Assembly: GCF_011516765.1 (NCBI RefSeq)
Contig: NZ_JAAABN010000004.1
Location: forward strand, 236,673-300,672
Source: Acetobacter sicerae
GTDB lineage: Bacteria; Pseudomonadota; Alphaproteobacteria; Acetobacterales; Acetobacteraceae
DNA: 64,000 nt
Direction of reading: 5' to 3'
This document shows positions 27,789 through 37,406 of this stretch, piece after piece. The position numbers were made by a program, and so were the translations under genes. The first letter of the stretch is position 1; every line of letters begins with the position of its first letter. Under the pieces are notes generated by a model. It was not told the origin of the DNA. It saw nothing but the letters and a program-made list of their open reading frames with translations, and did not search any database.

Positions 27789-28730
27789 TCAGGTATCATG
27801 GGGATCAACACTATGAAATCCGTATGTTTCATAGCGCGTTTTCATGATTCCATTCTCAACATCAACAACCATGAATCCTTCAGGCGTTCCATAGCGTGTT
27901 CCATGCCACCAGTTGCCGCTCACAGCACCCCCTGTGATATAGGGAACACCGTGCCATTCGATCCGCTCAAGAATGTGGGTATGCCCCTGCAGAACACCGA
28001 TAATATTGTATCTGTCGAACAGCGGCAGCACGTCATAGGCATTTCTCACGCTCATGACATGATGTTTCGGAGGCACAGCCTGCGGTGCGGCATACTCGGC
28101 GGCGGCAGTCACTAATGGGATATGCGTGACAACAATGATCGGCGTTCCAACAGGCTGCGCCGCGAGATCATGGGCCAGCCAGCCAAGCTGGGCGTCGTCG
28201 ATCCAGCCTTCGTAACCACGATCTTCTGTAATACCGATCGAGTCCAGCACGACAATGTGGACGCCCTTGTGATCGAACGAATAGTAAAGCTGCCCGAAAT
28301 TATCTTCAAAAAACTTCTTGCCGTATAAAGGATCAGTCGGCTGCACGCCGCTTTTCGTATACACCCCGAAGCAGTCGTGGTTCCCGATCGTATGATGGAC
28401 TGGCAGCGAGAGATCCTGCGCCGTTCTTTTGTAAAGATCGATCAGCATTGAGGCGCGTCCTGCATTCACACCCAGCGCGTCAAACACATGATCACCGCCC
28501 TGAATGACAAAATCCGTCCGAATGGAGCGGGCTTTTGCAAAAGCCTGATGACACCCACCTGCGGCATTCAGTTCCGGCTGAAGATGCGTATCGGTGATGA
28601 ACAGGAACGAGAACGGTTTGTGAGACCGCAGAGGGGGCCTGACTGGAAGAGCCGCCTCTGCGCCGATCGTCCTGATCAGACCCGCACCGCCCGCAAGCGA
28701 CAGAAAAGTTCTTCTTTTGAGGTGAAACAT
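27789..28730 (-). CDS. Secreted calcineurin-like metallophosphoesterase
   Basis: The 313-residue protein begins with KRRTFLSLAGGAGL, a twin-arginine-type signal, so it should be exported folded to the periplasm. All metallophosphoesterase motifs are present in order: FITDTHL, GGDHVF, TIGNHDCFG, VVTHIPLV and LQGHTHILER. ATG 28730 has GAGGG about 8 bases upstream; an earlier in-frame ATG at 28763 would hide the signal. The substrate is unknown; phosphate release from organic esters or nucleotides is typical. It is divergent from the MFS gene. Confidence 0.9.
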   Translation of the reverse strand: MFHLKRRTFLSLAGGAGLIRTIGAEAALPVRPPLRSHKPFSFLFITDTHLQPELNAAGGCHQAFAKARSIRTDFVIQGGDHVFDALGVNAGRASMLIDLYKRTAQDLSLPVHHTIGNHDCFGVYTKSGVQPTDPLYGKKFFEDNFGQLYYSFDHKGVHIVVLDSIGITEDRGYEGWIDDAQLGWLAHDLAAQPVGTPIIVVTHIPLVTAAAEYAAPQAVPPKHHVMSVRNAYDVLPLFDRYNIIGVLQGHTHILERIEWHGVPYITGGAVSGNWWHGTRYGTPEGFMVVDVENGIMKTRYETYGFHSVDPHDT

Positions 28731-28960
28731 TCGGGCCGCCCTCTTCCTGTCCACGCACGGCAAGACTGAAAATCAGTCTGATCAGAATCCCATCTCCATT
28801 CAAGCGTGTCATAAATGCTTCATTTTTTCGCACTGACAGCCGGAAAAAGCCCTGTTCACCCACTCGGTACAAGGCCTTCTGCTGGTGAAATTTCTGAATG
28901 GGTTCTGTTACGCGGCGACATTCGCTATCTGAAGCAATCAAACAGAAACGGAATGACAGA

Positions 28961-30115
28961 ATGAACAAGGCTCTGATCGCCCTTGCCCTCGGAGCGTTCG
29001 CCATCGGCGTGACGGAATTCACCCCCATGGGACTGCTTCCGGTTCTGGCGCACGGTGTCCACAGCAGCGTGCCACAGGCGGGCGGATTGATCAGCGCCTA
29101 CGCTTTTGGCGTCATGGCGGGCGCTCCGGTCATCACCCTCTTTCTTGCCCGCTATCCGCGCAAATATGCCCTGATCGGGCTGATGATCCTCTACACGGTG
29201 GGTAATCTGACGTCAGCCGCCAGTTCAACCTATACCGAACTGCTACTGGCCCGTGTTCTCACCAGTTTTTCTCATGGCGCGTTTTTCGGACTGGGCGCCG
29301 TGGAGGCGGCGAGCCTTGTCGATCGCTCCAGGCGAGCCAGCGCTGTCGCCAGCATGTTCATGGGCCTGACGATTGCGAACATCCTCGGCGTGCCTGCCGC
29401 AACATGGATGGGCGATACGCTGGGCTGGCGTCAGGCTTTCATGGCGATTTCGCTGCTCGGTCTGGTCGCAGCCACCGCACTGGCCCTGTTTCTTCCTCTT
29501 GCCGAAGCCGGTCCCCGCCCGAACGCAGCCGCTGAACTGAAGGTGATGGTCCGTCCCAACGTGCTGATGGCGCTGGGTCTTACGGTCATCGCTGCGGGCG
29601 CGATGTTCGAACTCTATACCTATATCGTTCCGATGCTTGAAACCGTCACCCATGCCGGTCCCACACTGGTGACCATCGCGCTGATGCTGATCGGTGTCGG
29701 GTTCAGTGTCGGGAATATCGTGGGCGGCAAAGCTGCCGATATCTCCCTGACAAAAACGCTGCTCATCTTCTTCCCGATCCTCGGCCTGATCATGCTCGTC
29801 TTCCCCATCGCGGCACAAACGCCTGCCGGTGCGCTGATCGGCGTCTTCGTGTGGGGTATCGCCTGCTTCTCGCTCACCCCTGCCCTTCAGATGCGCACGA
29901 TGCAGGCCGCGCATGAAGCGCCGGGACTGGCGTCTTCCATGAATATCGGTGCTTTCAATCTTGGAAACGCACTGGGAGCGGCCTTGGGCGGCAGTGTTCT
30001 GTCTCTTGGACTGGGTTACTTCATGGTGTCGGCGCTTGGCCTTGGTCTGGCAGCGATTGGTGTTGTGATGGTGCTGTTGTCACGTCGGGGAAGATTGTCG
30101 CCTGAGGCGGTGTAA
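28961..30115 (+). CDS. MFS exporter (AraJ/sugar-efflux type)
   Basis: This inner-membrane antiporter has 384 residues and 12 hydrophobic helices. The start MNKALIALALGAFAIGVTEF and the helix 2-3 region YARYPRKYALIGLM-like (sequence FLARYPRKYALIGL) resemble the DHA1 drug/sugar-efflux group including AraJ and YdhP. Start ATG 28961 follows GGAA by 8 bases; frames opening further upstream lack a site. The substrate may be a sugar, an arabinoside or a drug. It is divergent from the phosphoesterase gene with a shared 230-bp control region. Confidence 0.9.
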   Translation: MNKALIALALGAFAIGVTEFTPMGLLPVLAHGVHSSVPQAGGLISAYAFGVMAGAPVITLFLARYPRKYALIGLMILYTVGNLTSAASSTYTELLLARVLTSFSHGAFFGLGAVEAASLVDRSRRASAVASMFMGLTIANILGVPAATWMGDTLGWRQAFMAISLLGLVAATALALFLPLAEAGPRPNAAAELKVMVRPNVLMALGLTVIAAGAMFELYTYIVPMLETVTHAGPTLVTIALMLIGVGFSVGNIVGGKAADISLTKTLLIFFPILGLIMLVFPIAAQTPAGALIGVFVWGIACFSLTPALQMRTMQAAHEAPGLASSMNIGAFNLGNALGAALGGSVLSLGLGYFMVSALGLGLAAIGVVMVLLSRRGRLSPEAV

Positions 30116-30227
30116 ATGCTTTAATGTTAAAAATACCTGAGAAGCTTTCTGTTTCGATGAGTAGCCGGCCTTTCAGGATTATCAACCAACCATCAAAATC
30201 AATCCGGTTTCTGCAGACATGAAACCA

Positions 30228-31448
30228 TTATGTATCCTGCCGCCCTCTGACAAGGCTGATAAATTCTCCAACATTCATAAGCCATGCCTGCTGCGATGGC
30301 CTGAAGGTGGCATGCAGCCTCTGCGGCAGCACAAGCTGTAATTCCTTCGCCCGCCTCTCGTCAGTCTGGTTTTCCGAGATGCCGGGCTCCAGCGTAAGAA
30401 GATGCTTTTTCCTGATCCTTACCGCTTCTGACAGTACCTGTCGCCAGCGATCCTTGAGCGTCGATTTCGAGCCCAGCATCGTCAGCCTGTCGGCCGGAAA
30501 AAGCGGGTCAGTATAAGCCGCTTTTCCGGGGAACAGAAAATCAGGTTTATTACGGTTCTCTGTCTCGGCGCCACGTGCATACCGGAGCCCGTTGGCCTGG
30601 AATACCGCCTCAAGATGATTTTCCAGTGCGGAGCCTGCGCGGGCTTTACGCCGGTTCTGCACGCTCAGCGAAAAGGCAAGAAAACCATCGACATCCGCTC
30701 CCTCGGCACACTGGAAGCCTCCATTGATCTTCTCCGCAACGACACGGCGCTCCAGTCTGCGGAACAGCTGTTCTTCACGCTCCATCCATTCAACCAGTGC
30801 CCCATCTGGATCATCGTGTGCTGAAACATCCGGCAGGGACGAACGCGCAAGTTCGGAAAAAACCCGTGTCGTGGGAAATCTGAGGCCAAACGGCTCAATC
30901 AGCGTATCAAGAATATCCGCCTCAGGTTCTTTGGGCTCCACCCCCAGTTCATCGAGAATGTAACGGGCCGCGAAGTCCAGTTCCGGGTCGTGATCCCCTT
31001 CAATCTCTTGGAAGGAAAAGCTGGTTCCCGACAGATCATCAAGCCCGAAAAGCCAGAGAAGCTGATTCTGGACGGTGCTGTCTGCCGGCACAACAATCAG
31101 AAGCGCACTTCCGTCCTGCTTCATGGCCAGAAAGAACACGTCGCCCGGAGCCATAACTTCGGTCACTTCATTGGAGCGGTAATAAAGCCGGTATTCGGTA
31201 CGGACCGGATGTTTCCGGCGGGCGTCATACCAGCTCAGCATGCCATCAACGGAAATGGCAGCTTCTTCCTCCCCGAGCCATATGAACCTGGCCGAAATAT
31301 TCCTACGGTCATCATCCCCCAGAAGCTTTCTTAGAGGGGTGGAACCATTCAGTTCGTGCTGATTGGACCTGTCCGGACGGGTTTCAACCTCGGTCAGTCT
31401 TTTTGCCACGACCCCTTCAAACTGATCCGAAAGCTGTCCCCGTCTCAC
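30228..31448 (-). CDS. Type II restriction endonuclease, EcoRII family (predicted CCWGG)
   Basis: The 406-residue protein has an N-terminal effector-binding region and a C-terminal catalytic domain of EcoRII type, the same length as EcoRII. The catalytic set is D303 (in KPDFLFPG), Y312, K328 and R334, whose spacing (9, 16 and 6 residues) equals that recalled for EcoRII D299, Y308, K324 and R330. EcoRII cuts before the first C of CCWGG and needs two sites. The start is GTG 31448, 3 bases after the vsr stop. It is last in the operon after the methyltransferase and vsr genes. The recognition site is inferred from the partners. Confidence 0.93.
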   Translation of the reverse strand: MRRGQLSDQFEGVVAKRLTEVETRPDRSNQHELNGSTPLRKLLGDDDRRNISARFIWLGEEEAAISVDGMLSWYDARRKHPVRTEYRLYYRSNEVTEVMAPGDVFFLAMKQDGSALLIVVPADSTVQNQLLWLFGLDDLSGTSFSFQEIEGDHDPELDFAARYILDELGVEPKEPEADILDTLIEPFGLRFPTTRVFSELARSSLPDVSAHDDPDGALVEWMEREEQLFRRLERRVVAEKINGGFQCAEGADVDGFLAFSLSVQNRRKARAGSALENHLEAVFQANGLRYARGAETENRNKPDFLFPGKAAYTDPLFPADRLTMLGSKSTLKDRWRQVLSEAVRIRKKHLLTLEPGISENQTDERRAKELQLVLPQRLHATFRPSQQAWLMNVGEFISLVRGRQDT

Positions 31449-31451
31449 CAG

Positions 31452-31922
31452 TTACTGTCCTCTGATTTCAAGTTCGGACGCATCCGATTTCAGCCATGCT
31501 GAACAGGCTTCAAGGATGTTTTCCATGGAAAGACGACCTTTCCCCCGCATCGCGCATTCCCATACGGTTCCCACGCGCCAGCCAGCATTACGCAGAGCAA
31601 GCTGCGTACGCACATCAACAGCCCTGTTCCGGTCAATCTTCGTCCGCCAGAATTCGGTCCGGCTACCGGGAAGACGGAAAAGGTGACAGTCATGTCCATG
31701 CCAGAAGCAGCCATGCACCAGAATGACAGCATGATATTTCGGAAATACCAGATCAGGAGTTCCGGGCAGTTTCCTGTCATGCAGCCTGAACCGGAAACCA
31801 AGAGCATGCAGCCCCTGCCGCAGCACCATCTCGGGTTTTGTGTCTTTTCCCCGGATGCCGGACATCATCCGGCTGCGCTGTTCCGGTGAAACGATATCAG
31901 GCAACAGCCATGCTCTGATCAT
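31452..31922 (-). CDS. vsr: Very short patch repair endonuclease
   Basis: Vsr nicks beside T:G mismatches left when 5-methylcytosine deaminates in CCWGG-like sites. The 156-residue protein starts its core with [17 protein letters not shown] and has [26 protein letters not shown] (catalytic Asp and zinc-linked His/Cys) and [13 protein letters not shown]. It overlaps the methyltransferase gene by 26 bases, an arrangement also known for E. coli dcm-vsr, and is 3 bases before the endonuclease gene. Here vsr sits between methylase and nuclease, so the same transcript makes C5 methylation, its repair and cutting. Confidence 0.95.
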   Translation of the reverse strand: MIRAWLLPDIVSPEQRSRMMSGIRGKDTKPEMVLRQGLHALGFRFRLHDRKLPGTPDLVFPKYHAVILVHGCFWHGHDCHLFRLPGSRTEFWRTKIDRNRAVDVRTQLALRNAGWRVGTVWECAMRGKGRLSMENILEACSAWLKSDASELEIRGQ

Positions 31923-33156
31923 GAGCAGGTCTCATGCCTGAAGCCCCATCTCCGCTATCCCGGCGCTCCTGCGCCAGGGCCGAGCGTATATGGGGCTTCA
32001 TGGCATTCGCCAGGAACTCGATAACCGGCACCACAACCGCATTTCCGAACTGGCGATAGGCCTGCGTGTCCGAAACACCGATACGGAACCGCCTGTCACC
32101 ACGATCGAAACCCATAAGACGCGCGCACTCCAGCGGTGTGAGACGGCGCGGCCGTTTGCCCTCCTGCCGGATCAGGATTTCGGACCCGTCCTTGAAATAA
32201 CGGGCGGAGAGTGTCCGTGCGACATCATCCGGCCCGAACAGTCCGAAGCCGAAACCGTTACCCGCAGCAGCATGTTTGGCCTTGTAATTCTGAAGATAGT
32301 TCCACAGATGTTCCGTAAGGGTATATTTTGGTTCCACCTCTGCATGCGGCAGAAGGATTGAGTCCAGTCTCGGGCCTTTTTCTACCGGTGGTACAACCAG
32401 AGATTTCAGATCAAAATCTGTTTTCTTCCTGAATCCGACAATAAAAATACGCTCTCGTTTCTGCGGCACCCATGATGCAGCACTGATCACGCGGGTCTGC
32501 ACATGATAACCAAGCTCTTCCTCGAGAACATGCATGATGGTGGCAAAAGTACGCCCCTTATCGTGCCGCTCCAGGTTTTTGACATTTTCCAGAAGAAAGG
32601 CTGCCGGCCGGTGGTGGGCGATGATTCTGGCTGTATCGAAAAACAGGGTTCCCTGCGTATCACACAGAAAGCCATGAGGTCGTCCCAATGAATTTTTCTT
32701 GGAAACTCCGGCGATCGAAAACGGCTGACAGGGAAAACCTGCCAGCAGGACATCATGTTCCGGAATCAGAGAGGGATCCTCCGCAAACGGACGGATATCA
32801 CCACTGATTTCGTGGTTGTCCGGATAGTTCAGGGCATAGGTCTGCCGTGAGAACCTGTCCCATTCGGACGTAAAGACACACCGACCGCCGATCTCCTCAA
32901 AGCCGATCCGCAGGCCACCGATACCGGCAAACAGATCGATAAAACGGAAATCGACCCTGTCTTTTTCTTTTGCCCGGAGACGTTCATCAGCAATGCGGCG
33001 CAGGAAATTGAGAGACGTCCGGCTCGCCGTGCCAGGGGTATTCTCATAACGGTACACTGTCCGTTCCCCCAGTCCCAGTTCTTCAGCCGCCTGATGCAGC
33101 GTCAGGCCTGCCCGATCGCGCAGCAGGCTGAAATCGGTCCGCGATGACATAGGCAT
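31897..33156 (-). CDS. DNA (cytosine-5)-methyltransferase, Dcm/M.EcoRII type
   Basis: The 419-residue enzyme methylates the inner C of CCWGG in related systems. The N-terminal 45 residues form an XRE-like helix-turn-helix ([20 protein letters not shown]), as in M.EcoRII and M.SsoII, which repress their own genes. Methyltransferase motifs are [15 protein letters not shown] (I), GFPCQPFS with catalytic Cys143 (IV), FLLENVKNL (VI), [12 protein letters not shown] (VIII) and the [10 protein letters not shown] end. It is the first gene of the operon followed by vsr and the EcoRII-like nuclease. Two short palindromes are in its leader. Confidence 0.95.
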   Translation of the reverse strand: MPMSSRTDFSLLRDRAGLTLHQAAEELGLGERTVYRYENTPGTASRTSLNFLRRIADERLRAKEKDRVDFRFIDLFAGIGGLRIGFEEIGGRCVFTSEWDRFSRQTYALNYPDNHEISGDIRPFAEDPSLIPEHDVLLAGFPCQPFSIAGVSKKNSLGRPHGFLCDTQGTLFFDTARIIAHHRPAAFLLENVKNLERHDKGRTFATIMHVLEEELGYHVQTRVISAASWVPQKRERIFIVGFRKKTDFDLKSLVVPPVEKGPRLDSILLPHAEVEPKYTLTEHLWNYLQNYKAKHAAAGNGFGFGLFGPDDVARTLSARYFKDGSEILIRQEGKRPRRLTPLECARLMGFDRGDRRFRIGVSDTQAYRQFGNAVVVPVIEFLANAMKPHIRSALAQERRDSGDGASGMRPAHDQSMAVA

Positions 33157-33187
33157 TCTTTCAGATCAGGATCGCACGAGGTTTATC

Positions 33188-33204
33188 TCTGCCCTGATGG
33201 CAGA
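33188..33204 (-). promoter_or_regulatory. Palindrome in the methyltransferase leader
   Basis: TCTGCC-N5-GGCAGA is a perfect 6+6 inverted repeat, 32 bases before the methyltransferase start. It is a candidate operator for the methylase's own N-terminal HTH domain. Confidence 0.4.
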
Positions 33205-33231
33205 ATCTGTCCCCGAAAGCAATGGGTGTTC

Positions 33232-33264
33232 TTTATATGTTCCACACCTGATCACACTATGATC
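33232..33264 (-). promoter_or_regulatory. Possible methyltransferase promoter with overlapping palindrome
   Basis: On the minus strand a TATAAA box lies at 33232-33237, and GATCA-N5-TGATC (33250-33264) covers the place of the -35 element. No good TTGACA is visible, so the promoter may need an activator or be weak. Confidence 0.3.
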
Positions 33265-33333
33265 TGAAGCATCCCGCCCAGGATTTGTCTTTTCAATCAG
33301 AGTCTGATGTGCACTGCCACCAGTTAGAACGGG

Positions 33334-33382
33334 AAAACAAAAACAGGAGCCCCGTCCGCGTCCCAAAGGAAACGGACAAGGC
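33334..33382 (-). terminator. Rho-independent terminator after glpK
   Basis: On the minus strand GCCTTGTCCG and CGGACGGGGC (plus-strand 33373-33382 and 33349-33358) form a 10-bp stem with two G-U pairs, followed by a T-rich run. It ends the glp operon and separates it from the restriction operon. Confidence 0.82.
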
Positions 33383-33404
33383 CCCAGCACAAAGTAAAAG
33401 AACG

Positions 33405-34895
33405 TCAGACCTGACTGAGCGTACGGCGTACGGCGACGTGCCAACCGTCGATCATGCCCTTGCGGGTCGAGGCTTCCATCTGTGGCTCGAACAGCGCACC
33501 GCGCTGCCATTCGGAGGCGACTTCTTCCAGATCATTCCACAGACCGACGCCGACGCCCGCGAGGAACGCGGCACCCAGAGCCGTCGTCTCGATCTGCTTG
33601 GGACGCTCGACCTTCGCCTGCAACATGTCTGACAGGAACTGGCAGAACCAGTCATTGGCCGCCATGCCGCCATCGATACGCAGCGTGTCGGCCGTGCCGC
33701 CACCGTCCTGCGTCATCGCGGCAACAAGATCCAGCGTCTGATACGCCACGGATTCCAGAGCCGCACGGGCAATGTGCGCCTCGGTGGCGTCAAGAGTCAG
33801 ACCGCAGATCAGGCCACGCGCATTCGGGTCCCAGTGCGGTGCGCCAAGGCCGACAAAGCCCGGCACCATGTAGACGCCGTGGCTGTGCGGAATGCGCGTC
33901 GCCATATCGTCGGTCTGGGAAGCGTGCGTGATCAGGTGCAGACCGTCACGCAGCCACTTGATCGCCGCGCCCGCGACGAAGATGGAGCCTTCCAGCGCGT
34001 AGGCTGTCTTGCCCTTCACGCGGTAGGCGATGGTCGTGAGCATCCGGTTCTGGGAAACGACCGGCTTTTCGCCAGTATTCAGCAGAACGAAGCAGCCCGT
34101 GCCATAGGTCGCCTTGGCCATACCCGGCTTGAAGCAGGTCTGACCGACAACAGCGGCCTGCTGGTCGCCTGCAATACCGGCAATCGGCACGGCGCGGCCA
34201 AACAGATCAGGCGTGCTTTCACCGAAAACACCGCTGCTGTCTTTGACTTCCGGAAGCAGAGCCGCAGGGATGTTGAAGAGCGCAAGAAGTTCGTCATCCC
34301 ACTGCTGACGATGGATGTCGAACAGCAGGGTGCGGGAGGCATTGGTCACGTCCGTCGCATGGACCTTGCCATCCGTCAGACGCCACAGCAGGAAACAGTC
34401 GATCGTGCCGCAGGCCAGTTCGCCTTTTTCAGCTCGCGCCCGCGCACCCTCTACATTGTCGAGAATCCAGGCGAGCTTCGTGGCTGTGAAATACGGATCG
34501 AGCAGCAGACCGGTGCGGCTGGCAACCAGTTCTTCCTTGCCCTGCTTCTTGAGTTCGGCGCACAGGGCCGCCGTCCGCCGATCCTGCCAGACGATCGCGT
34601 TGTGAATCGCCTTGCCGGTCTTGCGGTCCCATACGACGATGGTTTCACGCTGGTTGGTAATGCCGATCGCCGCAATGCGGTCGACGCCACCAGAACGCTC
34701 GACCGCTTCCTGCGCCGTTGTTTTTGCATCACGCCAGATATCTTCAGGATCGTGCTCAACCCATCCCAACTGCGGGTAGTACTGGGGGAATTCCTGTCGT
34801 GCGACGGAAATTTCCTGCCCGTTCATGTCAAAGACAATACTACGGGTCGAAGTGGTTCCCTGGTCAATTGCCAGAATACGATCCTGTTTGATCAT
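33405..34895 (-). CDS. glpK: Glycerol kinase
   Basis: GlpK phosphorylates glycerol to glycerol 3-phosphate. The 496-residue protein has the FGGY-kinase start [15 protein letters not shown], the IVWQDRRT segment, [13 protein letters not shown] and the C-terminal [24 protein letters not shown] is 8 bases upstream of ATG 34895, a strong ribosome site. It is last in glpR-glpD-glpF-glpK; spacing to glpF is about 20 bases. Glycerol taken up by GlpF is trapped by this enzyme and then oxidised by GlpD. Confidence 0.97.
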   Translation of the reverse strand: MIKQDRILAIDQGTTSTRSIVFDMNGQEISVARQEFPQYYPQLGWVEHDPEDIWRDAKTTAQEAVERSGGVDRIAAIGITNQRETIVVWDRKTGKAIHNAIVWQDRRTAALCAELKKQGKEELVASRTGLLLDPYFTATKLAWILDNVEGARARAEKGELACGTIDCFLLWRLTDGKVHATDVTNASRTLLFDIHRQQWDDELLALFNIPAALLPEVKDSSGVFGESTPDLFGRAVPIAGIAGDQQAAVVGQTCFKPGMAKATYGTGCFVLLNTGEKPVVSQNRMLTTIAYRVKGKTAYALEGSIFVAGAAIKWLRDGLHLITHASQTDDMATRIPHSHGVYMVPGFVGLGAPHWDPNARGLICGLTLDATEAHIARAALESVAYQTLDLVAAMTQDGGGTADTLRIDGGMAANDWFCQFLSDMLQAKVERPKQIETTALGAAFLAGVGVGLWNDLEEVASEWQRGALFEPQMEASTRKGMIDGWHVAVRRTLSQV

Positions 34896-34914
34896 GATGG
34901 CAGCTCCTTAACGG

Positions 34915-35736
34915 TCAGACAGAAGTTTCGATCGAGGACGCCGCCACAGCAGGCCTCGGCATGAAAGGCTGGATAAGCGTCCGGTAAAGTCCGGCGCCGA
35001 TTACGCCACCACAAATCGGGCCTAAAATGGGCACCCACCAGTAATTTCCCGGAGACGGCAACGCCTGCGGCCCCCAGCCAGCAAAGTAGCAGAACAGACG
35101 CGGACCGAAATCACGCGCCGGGTTGATGGCCCATGCGTCGAGATATCCGGCGGAAGCACCGATGGCGGCCACAAGAAGACCGATGATCAGCGCACCGGAA
35201 TTCGCCTGCGGCGCCACGGTGTTGTGTTCGTAGGTAATCGCGAAAATCCCGAACACCAGCATGGCGGTCAGAATGGTTTCAACCACGAAGGAATGCAGCG
35301 GTGTGACGAACTCGCCCGGATGCGTGAAGAACACACCCGCCGCCGCGCCGTCGTGAATACGATCCAGACCATGCGAAATGGCAAAATGCTCGATGACAGG
35401 CGAGAACATCGTGTAGACCACGACCGCGCCCAGAAAACCGCCCAGAACCTGGGCGGCGCAATACGGCGCGACCTTCGCCCATGAAAATCCGCGATACACG
35501 GCAAGCGCCACCGTCACCGCCGGATTGGCGTGCGTGCCGGAAACAGCGCCCGTCGCATAAATAGCGATCGTGACGCCGAGGCCCCACACAATACAGACGC
35601 CCCAGTACGCCGTCTTGTACGGGCTGGGGTCGTACAGAGTGTACATTGCGGCTACAGAATCCCCGAACAGGATGATTATGAAAACCGCAATACATTCGGC
35701 GATCAGCTCGCCGATCAGTTTTTTCCGGGCTGTCAT
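34915..35736 (-). CDS. glpF: Glycerol facilitator (aquaglyceroporin)
   Basis: GlpF is an inner-membrane channel for glycerol and small polyols. Both NPA boxes are present: HANPAVTVALA and INPARDFGPRLF; the Asp after the second NPA is characteristic of glycerol-conducting members. The 273 residues contain six hydrophobic helices. It is 16 bases from glpD and about 20 from glpK in a tight operon. Confidence 0.96.
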   Translation of the reverse strand: MTARKKLIGELIAECIAVFIIILFGDSVAAMYTLYDPSPYKTAYWGVCIVWGLGVTIAIYATGAVSGTHANPAVTVALAVYRGFSWAKVAPYCAAQVLGGFLGAVVVYTMFSPVIEHFAISHGLDRIHDGAAAGVFFTHPGEFVTPLHSFVVETILTAMLVFGIFAITYEHNTVAPQANSGALIIGLLVAAIGASAGYLDAWAINPARDFGPRLFCYFAGWGPQALPSPGNYWWVPILGPICGGVIGAGLYRTLIQPFMPRPAVAASSIETSV

Positions 35737-35752
35737 GGTGCTCCGATAGTCG

Positions 35753-37270
35753 TTAACCGACTTTTTCTTTTATATACGCGCCCACACGCTGACGCTGCTC
35801 TTCGGTCATATGGAGACCGATTTTGGTACGCCGCCATAGCACATCCTCTGGCGCACGTGCCCATTCGTTTGCGATCAGGTAGTCGACTTCGTTGGCCGTC
35901 ATACCCTGACCGAAATCCTCGCCCATATCGGAAAGCGATCTGGCTGTTCCGACAACATCATAAGCCCGCATGCCGTAGGTCCGCATCAGACGCCATGCAA
36001 ACGGCAGGGACAGGAACGGCGCTGCGTCACGGAAACGGTTGAGCGCCGCTTCAAAGCCTCCCGTCCCCAGATCACCACCGGGCAATGCCGCATCCGCTGT
36101 CCAGGAATAGCCTCCCACGGCAGGCAGAACCGGCGCAAGCTTTTCAAGCGCGTGTTCGGCCAGCTTACGGAAAGTTGTGATCTTGCCTCCGAAGATGGAA
36201 AGCAGCGGAGCACCGTCCGTATCATCAAGATCCAGCACGTAATCACGGGTCACGGCAGACGCATTGGCTGCGGCGTCGTCATAAAGCGGACGCAGACCGG
36301 CATAGCTCCACACCACGTCGGCCGGCTTGATGTCCTCCTTGAAATAGCGGTTCACGCTCTCGCAAAGATACTTGACTTCCTCGGGAGAAATCTGAACCAG
36401 ACCCGGCTCTTCATTCCATGTCACGTCCGTCGTGCCGATCAGTGTGAAACGCTGCTCGTAAGGAATGGCGAACACGATGCGCTTGTCGGGGTTCTGGAAG
36501 ATATAGCACTGCGGACCGTCGAAGATCTGCGGCACGACAATGTGACTACCCTTGACCAGACGCACGGATTTCGAATTCGGCAGATCAAGCTGGTTGGACA
36601 GCAGACGCGCGACCCACGGACCGGCTGCGTTCACAACACCCTTGGCGCGCACCGTCTTCGTGCCGCCTTTCCGCATATCCTCGATCTCGGCTTCCCAGAT
36701 GCCATTGACCCGGCGTGCGGAGACCAGACGCGTGCGGGTACGGATGTCCGCGCCACGATTGGCGGCATCCATCGCGTTCAGCACAACAAGGCGACTGTCC
36801 TGCACCCAACCGTCGGAATAGACGAAGCCCTTCTTGTACTGATCCTGAAGCGGCTGGCCGGCGGAATGCGTGTTCAGATTGAGCGCCCGGGACTTGGGCA
36901 GCTTCATCTTCGGGGCAAGGTGATCGTACAGGAACAGGCCCAGACGGATCATCCAGACCGGACGCTGCTCCGGGGAGTGCGGGAGCACGAAACGCAGCGG
37001 CCACATGATGTGCGGCGCAATGGCGAGCAGCCGGTCACGCTCGATCAGAGCCTCGCGCACAAGGCGGAATTCGTAGTATTCCAGATAGCGCAGGCCGCCA
37101 TGGATCAGTTTGGTGCTGGCGGAAGAGGTGTAGCTGGCAAGGTCATCCTGCTCGACCAGCAGCACGGACGCCCCGCGACCCGATGCATCGCGCGCGATGC
37201 CTGTTCCGTTAACACCGCCGCCTACAATAAGCAGATCATATACGGTGGAGGAGTCGTCGGCTGCAGCCAT
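35753..37270 (-). CDS. glpD: Aerobic glycerol-3-phosphate dehydrogenase
   Basis: GlpD is a membrane-associated flavoprotein that oxidises glycerol 3-phosphate to dihydroxyacetone phosphate and feeds electrons to ubiquinone. The FAD motif is VGGGVNGTGIARDASGRG near the N-terminus; SSASTKLIHGGLRYLE and SIFGGKITTFRKLAEHAL are also typical. ATG 37270 is chosen because GGGA lies 9 bases upstream; ATG 37276 is two codons earlier and a longer frame reaches 37369. The leader to glpR contains two GlpR-like operators. Confidence 0.95.
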   Translation of the reverse strand: MAAADDSSTVYDLLIVGGGVNGTGIARDASGRGASVLLVEQDDLASYTSSASTKLIHGGLRYLEYYEFRLVREALIERDRLLAIAPHIMWPLRFVLPHSPEQRPVWMIRLGLFLYDHLAPKMKLPKSRALNLNTHSAGQPLQDQYKKGFVYSDGWVQDSRLVVLNAMDAANRGADIRTRTRLVSARRVNGIWEAEIEDMRKGGTKTVRAKGVVNAAGPWVARLLSNQLDLPNSKSVRLVKGSHIVVPQIFDGPQCYIFQNPDKRIVFAIPYEQRFTLIGTTDVTWNEEPGLVQISPEEVKYLCESVNRYFKEDIKPADVVWSYAGLRPLYDDAAANASAVTRDYVLDLDDTDGAPLLSIFGGKITTFRKLAEHALEKLAPVLPAVGGYSWTADAALPGGDLGTGGFEAALNRFRDAAPFLSLPFAWRLMRTYGMRAYDVVGTARSLSDMGEDFGQGMTANEVDYLIANEWARAPEDVLWRRTKIGLHMTEEQRQRVGAYIKEKVG

Positions 37271-37308
37271 CTTCATCGGTCCCGTCTGTTGTTCGAAAAA
37301 TGTATCGG

Positions 37309-37328
37309 AATTTTCGTATCCGAACATG
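37309..37328 (-). promoter_or_regulatory. GlpR-type operator O1 upstream of glpD
   Basis: On the minus strand CATGTTCGGATACGAAAATT matches the known E. coli GlpR consensus (WATKTTCGWWWWCGAAMATW) at 18 of 20 positions. It lies 39-58 bases upstream of glpD ATG 37270 and next to a weak candidate -35 TTGCCA (37337-37342). Confidence 0.78.
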
Positions 37329-37406
37329 AACCTCTTTGGCAATGGAAAAATCTCGACAGGACTCTGCAAAAAGTCGCCACAATTCCATCACTCACCGGCT
37401 CAACGC

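Noticed and set aside
33774..34964. Long frame opposite glpK
   Set aside because: Antisense shadow; glpK motifs are complete on the other strand.
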